NCBI GenBank assembly: GCA_012515695.1
Contig: JAAYXX010000540.1
Location: 1-10,625, forward strand
From: Chloroflexota bacterium
Lineage (GTDB): Bacteria; Chloroflexota; Anaerolineae; UBA1429
Reading direction: 5' to 3'
Length of the DNA stretch: 10,625 nucleotides
In this document: one piece after another, positions 7,271 through 10,625 of the stretch
Numbering within the stretch: the stretch's first letter is position 1
Layout of the letters: every line of letters starts with the position of its first letter
Position numbers and translations under genes: made by a program
The notes under the pieces: model-generated
Database searches by the model: none
What the model saw: the letters and a program-made list of their open reading frames with translations, nothing else
What the model was told of the DNA's origin: nothing

Positions 7271-8497
7271 ATGGCTAACTGCCAGAATGAGGCCGCGACG
7301 GAGCGGTACGACCTTGTACTCCAGGGGGGGCACGTCATTGACCCCAAGAACAACATATCGGAGCCGATGGACGTGGCTGTGCGCGACAGACGCATCGCTG
7401 CTGTCGGCAAGAACCTATCCACTACCAACGCCAAGCAGGTCGTGAACGTATCGGGGCTGTATGTCACGCCGGGCCTGATCGACATGCACGTGCACGTCTT
7501 TTCTGATGGGCAGTTCAACGGCTCGGTGGTTGCAGATGGGCAGGCGTTTTCCGGTGGCGTTACCACGATGGTGGACGCTGGAACGCCCGGCGCGCTGAAC
7601 TTTGGCCTGTTCAAAGAGCGGGTGGTCGAAACCTCTCGCACGCGGGTGTTGGCCTACCTGAACATCGTTGATAAGGGCATGGGGCCTCATGATCACGATG
7701 TGCCGCGGATGGATGTCAAGGCGTGCGCGGGCGTGGTGAAGGCATTCCCCGACCTGATCGTGGGCGTCAAGACAGCGCACTATTGGACCCGCGACCCCTG
7801 GGATGAGGCCCACCAGCCGTGGGATAGCGTAGACCGCGCCGTGGAGGCGGGTGTGCTGGCTGACAAGCCGGTCATGGTGGACTTTTGGCCGCGTCCCCCG
7901 GAGCGCAGCTATGAGGACTTGATTCTCAAGCACCTGCGCCCTGGCGATATTCACACGCACGTGTTTGCCCAACAGTTCCCGATCGTCGACGCGCAAGGGA
8001 AGCTCAACCCGGCGCTGTGGGAAGCGCGGGAGCGGGGCATCATCTTTGATGTGGGCCACGGCGCGGGCAGTTTCTGGTTCCGCAACGCCATTCCCGCGTT
8101 CAAGGAAGGGTTCGTGCCCGACTCCATGAGCACCGACCTGCACACCGGCACGGCGGCCACTGGCACGGTGGGGAATGTGCTGAACGTGATGAGCAAGTTC
8201 ATGAACATCGGTTGCACGCTGGAAGACGTGGTGATGCGGACGACGGTAGCCCCGGCCCGCGAGATTGGCCGCCCAGAGCTGGGCACGCTGGACGTGGGCG
8301 CGGATGCGGATATCGCTGTCCTCAAGCTGAATCATGGCGACTTTGGCTTTATCGATAGCGGCGGGGCCAAGATGTTGGGCAACCAGCGGTTGACCTGCAT
8401 GCTCACCGTCCGCAATGGGGGGATTGCCTTTGACGCCGAGGGGATCAGCAAGCCCGAATGGGAAAAGGCCCCGGCATCCTATTGGGTCTGCCCGTAA
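7271..8497 (+). CDS. Amidohydrolase/deacetylase-family metallohydrolase (COG3964-like)
   Basis: A 408-residue member of the amidohydrolase superfamily: a (beta/alpha)8 barrel with a metal centre plus a small N/C-terminal beta domain. Visible elements are the N-terminal strand LVLQGGHVIDPKN (15-27), TPGLIDMHVHVF (66-77, metal ligands H73 and H75), K167 in VGVKTAHYW (the usual carboxylated lysine), H230 in IHTHVF, FDVGHGAGSFWF (259-270), D288 in MSTDLH (the catalytic aspartate) and the C-terminal GTLDVGADADIAVL (338-351). At strand 5, where relatives usually have MVHIG, this protein has MVDFW, so D204 stands in for a metal-binding histidine. The family was long misannotated as dihydroorotase or adenine deaminase; some members, as I recall, hydrolyse acyl esters of hydroxy acids. 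The true substrate is unknown. It is followed by a SelA-like gene, a pairing well known for this family, so the two probably act in one catabolic route. Confidence 0.88.
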   Translation: MANCQNEAATERYDLVLQGGHVIDPKNNISEPMDVAVRDRRIAAVGKNLSTTNAKQVVNVSGLYVTPGLIDMHVHVFSDGQFNGSVVADGQAFSGGVTTMVDAGTPGALNFGLFKERVVETSRTRVLAYLNIVDKGMGPHDHDVPRMDVKACAGVVKAFPDLIVGVKTAHYWTRDPWDEAHQPWDSVDRAVEAGVLADKPVMVDFWPRPPERSYEDLILKHLRPGDIHTHVFAQQFPIVDAQGKLNPALWEARERGIIFDVGHGAGSFWFRNAIPAFKEGFVPDSMSTDLHTGTAATGTVGNVLNVMSKFMNIGCTLEDVVMRTTVAPAREIGRPELGTLDVGADADIAVLKLNHGDFGFIDSGGAKMLGNQRLTCMLTVRNGGIAFDAEGISKPEWEKAPASYWVCP

Positions 8498-8501
8498 GCT
8501 G

Positions 8502-8560
8502 AAAAGCGCGGCGCGTTATGCCTGACGCAGTGTGCGCGGCATAATGTGCCGCGCTTTTTT
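8502..8560 (+). terminator. Very long intrinsic-terminator-like hairpin
   Basis: This begins 5 bases after the amidohydrolase stop. AAAAGCGCGGC (8502-8512) pairs perfectly with GCCGCGCTTTT (8548-8558). The stem continues with GCG/TGT (two G-U pairs) and TTATGCC (8516-8522) with GGCATAA (8538-8544), about 21 base pairs in RNA. The loop can form a further CGCA/TGCG pairing. Six T residues follow the stem (8555-8560), and the upstream A run makes it potentially bidirectional. It lies between two genes expected to act together, and I see no clear promoter between it and the next start. Confidence 0.85.
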
Positions 8561-8590
8561 CCACTACCATACTACACAGGAGTATAAATC

Positions 8591-10048
8591 GTGACACCAT
8601 GCACGAGTACCCGTACTACAAACCCAGTGCCTACCTATAAATCGCTGGGTGTGCGGCCCATCATTAACGCTGGGGGAACCTATACCTTCATGAGTGGGTC
8701 GCGGTTGCTGGATGTTTCGGCGCAGGCGATGGTCGAGGCCAGCAACGGCTATGTCGAGATTGACGAACTGATGGAGGCGGTGGGCCGCCGCCTGGCCGAG
8801 TTGACCGGCGCAGAGTGGGGCTATATCACCAACTGCTGCACCTCGGCCATCAACCAGGTGGCTGCCGCCTGCATCGCCGGAACCGACCCGGAAAAAATCG
8901 CCCGCCTGCCGGACACCGCGGGCATGCCTGATGAGGTTATCACCCTGCGCAAGACGCGCACCGGATTTGACCACGCCATCCGCATGGCCGGGGGGCGGAT
9001 GATTCCGGTGGATAACGAGGCGGATATGCGCGCCGCGATGAACGAGCGCACCGCGATGGTGTTTATCGTGGGCGATTCGGAAGCCAACGCCACCATTCCC
9101 ACCGACCGGATGATCGCCATCGCTCACGAATACGGCGTGCCCTGCCTGGTGGACGCTGCCGCCCAGCGCCCCGACGTGCCCAACCGCTACCTGGCGATGG
9201 GCGCGGACGTCGTGTGCTATAGCGGCGGCAAGTGCCTGCGCGGGCCGCAATCCTCCGGGCTGGTGTTGGGGCGCAAAGACCTGGTGTTGGCCGCTTATAT
9301 GAACGCTGCGCCCCACGGCGGCGAAGGTCGCACGATGAAGGTGGGCAAAGAGGAGATAATGGCCCTGCTGGCCGCCGTCGAAGCCTGGCTTCTGGGGCGC
9401 GACCACGTGGCCGAGTGGCGGATGTGGGAAGGTTATCTGGCCACCATTCGTGAGGCTGTCGAGGGGCTGCCCTCGGTGCAGACGGAAATCGAGCACCCGG
9501 GTATCGCCAACGTTACTCCCTACTTGCGGATAACGTGGGACCCACAGGTGTTGCACGTGACCCCCGCCGAGCTGCACGGCGAACTGCTGTCGGGCGAGCC
9601 GCGCATCCTGATCAACCTGCGCGAGGATGGGCTGTTGGTGAACCCGTATATGCTGGAGGATGGCGAGGCGGCGATTGTCGCCCGGCGGCTGGTCGAGTTG
9701 ATGAGCAACCGGCACGCGCGGGAACCGGCCCCCGCCCCCGCCGCGCCCGCCGTTGACGTAAGCGGCGCGTGGACTATCCACCTGCGCTTTACGCGAGGGG
9801 AGAGCCGCCACTCGATGACGCTGGAACAAGACGGCGCGCGTGTCAGCGGAACCTATCGCTCGCAGTATGGTTGGGGGCAGATAGAGGGGAGCGTCGCCGG
9901 GAACAAGGTAGACCTGCGGGTCTCTATTCCGTACGAGGCGAGCGGCACGAGCTACCACTATGTGGGCACCGTCGAGGGAGATACCCTCAGTGGCACGATG
10001 CCAATGGGTAGGATGTGGCAGGCCGAGTGGGTGGCGCGCCGGGTATAG
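8591..10048 (+). CDS. SelA-like PLP-dependent enzyme with C-terminal beta-rich domain
   Basis: A fold-type I PLP enzyme (aminotransferase class V / SelA-like group), 485 residues. The core (about 15-372) shows RPIINAGGTYTFMSGS (22-37), EIDELMEAVG (56-65), ITNCCTSAINQ (79-89), D188 in CLVDAAAQ (cofactor pyridine nitrogen) and SGGKCLRGPQSSG (211-223) with K214 as the Schiff-base lysine. Relatives include D-glucosaminate-6-phosphate ammonia-lyase and the partner proteins of COG3964 amidohydrolases; true selenocysteine synthase is unlikely, because the tRNA-binding N-terminal part is absent. A Pro/Ala linker (379-388) leads to an added domain of about 95 residues, starting DVSGAWTIHLRF and rich in alternating Gly/Thr strands (VSGTY, IEGSV, YVGTV, LSGTM), like small beta-barrel domains. 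The start is GTG with AGGAG (8578-8582) 8 bases upstream. The likely chemistry is ammonia elimination or a related amino-acid reaction; the substrate is unknown. Confidence 0.87.
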   Translation: MTPCTSTRTTNPVPTYKSLGVRPIINAGGTYTFMSGSRLLDVSAQAMVEASNGYVEIDELMEAVGRRLAELTGAEWGYITNCCTSAINQVAAACIAGTDPEKIARLPDTAGMPDEVITLRKTRTGFDHAIRMAGGRMIPVDNEADMRAAMNERTAMVFIVGDSEANATIPTDRMIAIAHEYGVPCLVDAAAQRPDVPNRYLAMGADVVCYSGGKCLRGPQSSGLVLGRKDLVLAAYMNAAPHGGEGRTMKVGKEEIMALLAAVEAWLLGRDHVAEWRMWEGYLATIREAVEGLPSVQTEIEHPGIANVTPYLRITWDPQVLHVTPAELHGELLSGEPRILINLREDGLLVNPYMLEDGEAAIVARRLVELMSNRHAREPAPAPAAPAVDVSGAWTIHLRFTRGESRHSMTLEQDGARVSGTYRSQYGWGQIEGSVAGNKVDLRVSIPYEASGTSYHYVGTVEGDTLSGTMPMGRMWQAEWVARRV

Positions 10049-10079
10049 GCGCGTCTGCCTGACGGACTGGCAAGCAAAA

Positions 10080-10115
10080 GCGGCCCCATGTGCCTGGATT
10101 GGTGCATGGGGCCGC
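10080..10115. terminator. Perfect 11-bp hairpin after the SelA-like gene
   Basis: GCGGCCCCATG (10080-10090) and CATGGGGCCGC (10105-10115) are perfect inverted repeats around a 14-base loop, 32 bases after the stop codon. No T run follows on the plus strand. Read on the minus strand, the stem is followed by TTTTGCTT. It may be a terminator of the minus strand, a transcript-end stabiliser, or both. Confidence 0.5.
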
Positions 10116-10129
10116 AAGAGTTTACAGAG

Positions 10130-10247
10130 ACCCTCATCCGCCCTTCGGGGCACCTTCTCCCAAGGGGAGAAGGCGGCGAGGGCGGCATATATGCCGCCCT
10201 CGCCCTTTGGGAGAGGGAGCGGCTCCGTAGGAGCCGGGGGTGAGGGT
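10130..10247. repeat. MITE-like palindromic intergenic repeat
   Basis: An element of about 118 bases bounded by ACCCTCA (10130-10136) and TGAGGGT (10241-10247), with the similarity reaching a little further in (ATCC against GGGGT). It is built from nested hairpins: CCTTCTCCC with GGGAGAAGG next to it (about 10153-10173), a perfect 30-base palindrome at 10175-10204 centred on CATATATG, a CCCTTTGGGAGAGGG part, and CGGCTCC-GTA-GGAGCCG (10220-10236). Sequences of this CCCTCATCC...CCTTCTCCC kind are widespread short interspersed repeats in GC-rich bacterial genomes and, when translated, give familiar spurious peptides such as SPWEKVPRRADEG. No clear target-site duplication is visible. Confidence 0.75.
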
Positions 10248-10417
10248 GGTGAGGAGAATCTGCTGGCCGTGACAATCAAATGTTAGTGCCATTGGCCAGG
10301 GATGGCGGCGGTCCAGTCCCCTTCCACGAGGTGAGGGTGTTCGGCCTCTGGCGCAACACTGAAGGTGCTCGGCATACATGCCGCTGGCTAATGCAAAAGT
10401 GCACTAAATGCTACTTG

Positions 10418-10443
10418 ACCCGTTTGAACGGGTTTCCTTTTCC
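10418..10443 (+). terminator. Short intrinsic-terminator-like hairpin
   Basis: ACCCGT (10418-10423), the loop TTGA and ACGGGT (10428-10433) form a 6-bp stem, followed by the T-rich run TTTCCTTTTCC. The stem is short and the T run is interrupted, so strength is uncertain. It would end plus-strand transcripts coming from the SelA-like gene or the repeat region. Confidence 0.45.
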
Positions 10444-10486
10444 AGCAGCCTGGGACATTCAGTCCCAGGTGGGACTTTGCCTGCTG
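10443..10486 (+). ncRNA. Candidate structured RNA with two competing hairpins
   Basis: CAGCAG (10443-10448) pairs with CTGCTG (10481-10486) and encloses the perfect hairpin CCTGGGAC-ATTCA-GTCCCAGG (10449-10469). The same AGTCCC (10461-10466) can instead pair with GGGACT (10471-10476) around the loop AGGT, followed by TT. Three copies of the GGGAC/GTCCC core within 25 bases make two alternative folds. It matches no RNA family I know. It could also be part of a DNA repeat or an upstream operator. Confidence 0.3.
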
Positions 10487-10502
10487 CCGATGTGAGACGC
10501 GG

Positions 10503-10532
10503 TTTCGCCTGCCTGCGGGCTTGGCCTATAAT
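10503..10532 (+). promoter_or_regulatory. Possible promoter pointing off the right edge
   Basis: A perfect TATAAT (10527-10532) stands out in GC-rich DNA. The best -35 is TTTCGC (10503-10508) with an 18-base spacer, which is weak. Transcription would start near 10539-10540 and leave at least 85 bases of leader inside the window. The served gene is not visible. Confidence 0.45.
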
Positions 10533-10625
10533 GCACAGTTAAGGCGCAGCAGCCTGTACCCGTCGCCACGCTTTCTACCGAGTTACGCGCAACGCGAGAG
10601 CAGTAGCCGGGTTGTCTCTAGTAAG

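Larger units (their letters stand above)
10248..10625. other. Non-coding tail region with structured stretches
   Basis: No convincing gene is visible in these 378 bases on either strand. Besides the terminator, hairpin and promoter listed separately, it holds an inverted repeat CTGGCC/GGCCAG (10263-10268 and 10294-10299) and CGGCAT/ATGCCG around position 10376. No tRNA, rRNA, tmRNA, RNase P or SRP RNA signature was recognised. A gene starting beyond the right edge, served by the promoter at 10503-10532, is likely. Confidence 0.5.

Noticed and set aside
7415..8335. 306-codon minus-strand frame inside the amidohydrolase gene
   Set aside because: Fully antisense to a gene with intact metal-site motifs, with Arg/His-rich low-information sequence.
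8564..10279. Long open frame of 571 codons on the minus strand across the SelA-like gene
   Set aside because: It is antisense to a clearly conserved PLP enzyme, its composition is Gly/His/Arg-rich with no motif, and part of it is translated from the palindromic repeat. Long antisense frames are expected in GC-rich coding DNA.
10533..10625. tRNA, rRNA leader or known riboswitch at the right edge
   Set aside because: No T-arm or acceptor stem and no match to TPP, cobalamin, SAM, glycine, c-di-GMP, fluoride or T-box core sequences that I could recognise; the stretch is also cut by the window end.
10248..10625. CRISPR array or retron-like element in the structured tail
   Set aside because: No regularly spaced direct repeats, no reverse transcriptase or cas gene nearby; only isolated hairpins.

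Overview
The window is GC-rich, densely coded bacterial DNA. The protein set (dTDP-glucose 4,6-dehydratase, galactokinase, an N-terminal SEC-C protein, a COG3964-type amidohydrolase paired with a SelA-like PLP enzyme) and the sequence style suggest a Chloroflexota-like environmental bacterium. That taxonomic guess rests on general resemblance only; no rRNA or tRNA is present to test it.

Left part (1-1564, + strand): the 3' end of a radical SAM gene, possibly of the B12-binding type, with an apparent frameshift near position 64-68. It is followed by a complete rfbB (dTDP-glucose 4,6-dehydratase). Both fit synthesis of a surface polysaccharide or a deoxysugar.

Middle part (1579-6954, - strand; transcription runs right to left): a SEC-C zinc-motif protein behind a very good extended -10 sigma70 promoter, then a 142-base gap with interlocking inverted repeats, then a tight cluster of HAD phosphatase, galactokinase and MFS transporter (overlapping genes), and 24 bases later a membrane GT2 glycosyltransferase. 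The cluster converges on rfbB with only 14 bases between them. It could take up a sugar (MFS), phosphorylate it (galK), and use activated sugars for glycan building (GT2, rfbB), with a HAD phosphatase of unknown substrate. No galT, galE or sugar-1-phosphate nucleotidyltransferase is in the window.

Right part (6955-10625, + strand): a divergent promoter region, then a metal-dependent amidohydrolase of the COG3964 type and a SelA-like PLP enzyme with an extra C-terminal beta-rich domain. These two families commonly occur as neighbours. Here a very long terminator-like hairpin separates them. After the pair come 577 bases with no convincing gene: a perfect hairpin, a MITE-like palindromic repeat of about 118 bases with a 30-base perfect palindrome at its centre, an intrinsic-terminator-like hairpin, a second structured stretch with competing hairpins, and a perfect TATAAT box pointing off the right end.

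The most interesting signals are the mutually exclusive RNA structures before the HAD-galK-MFS cluster, the amidohydrolase/SelA-like pair (Asp in place of the usual beta-strand 5 His, an added C-terminal domain, a terminator between the genes), and the structured intergenic tail. I did not find anything I could defend as a wholly new defence or mobile system.
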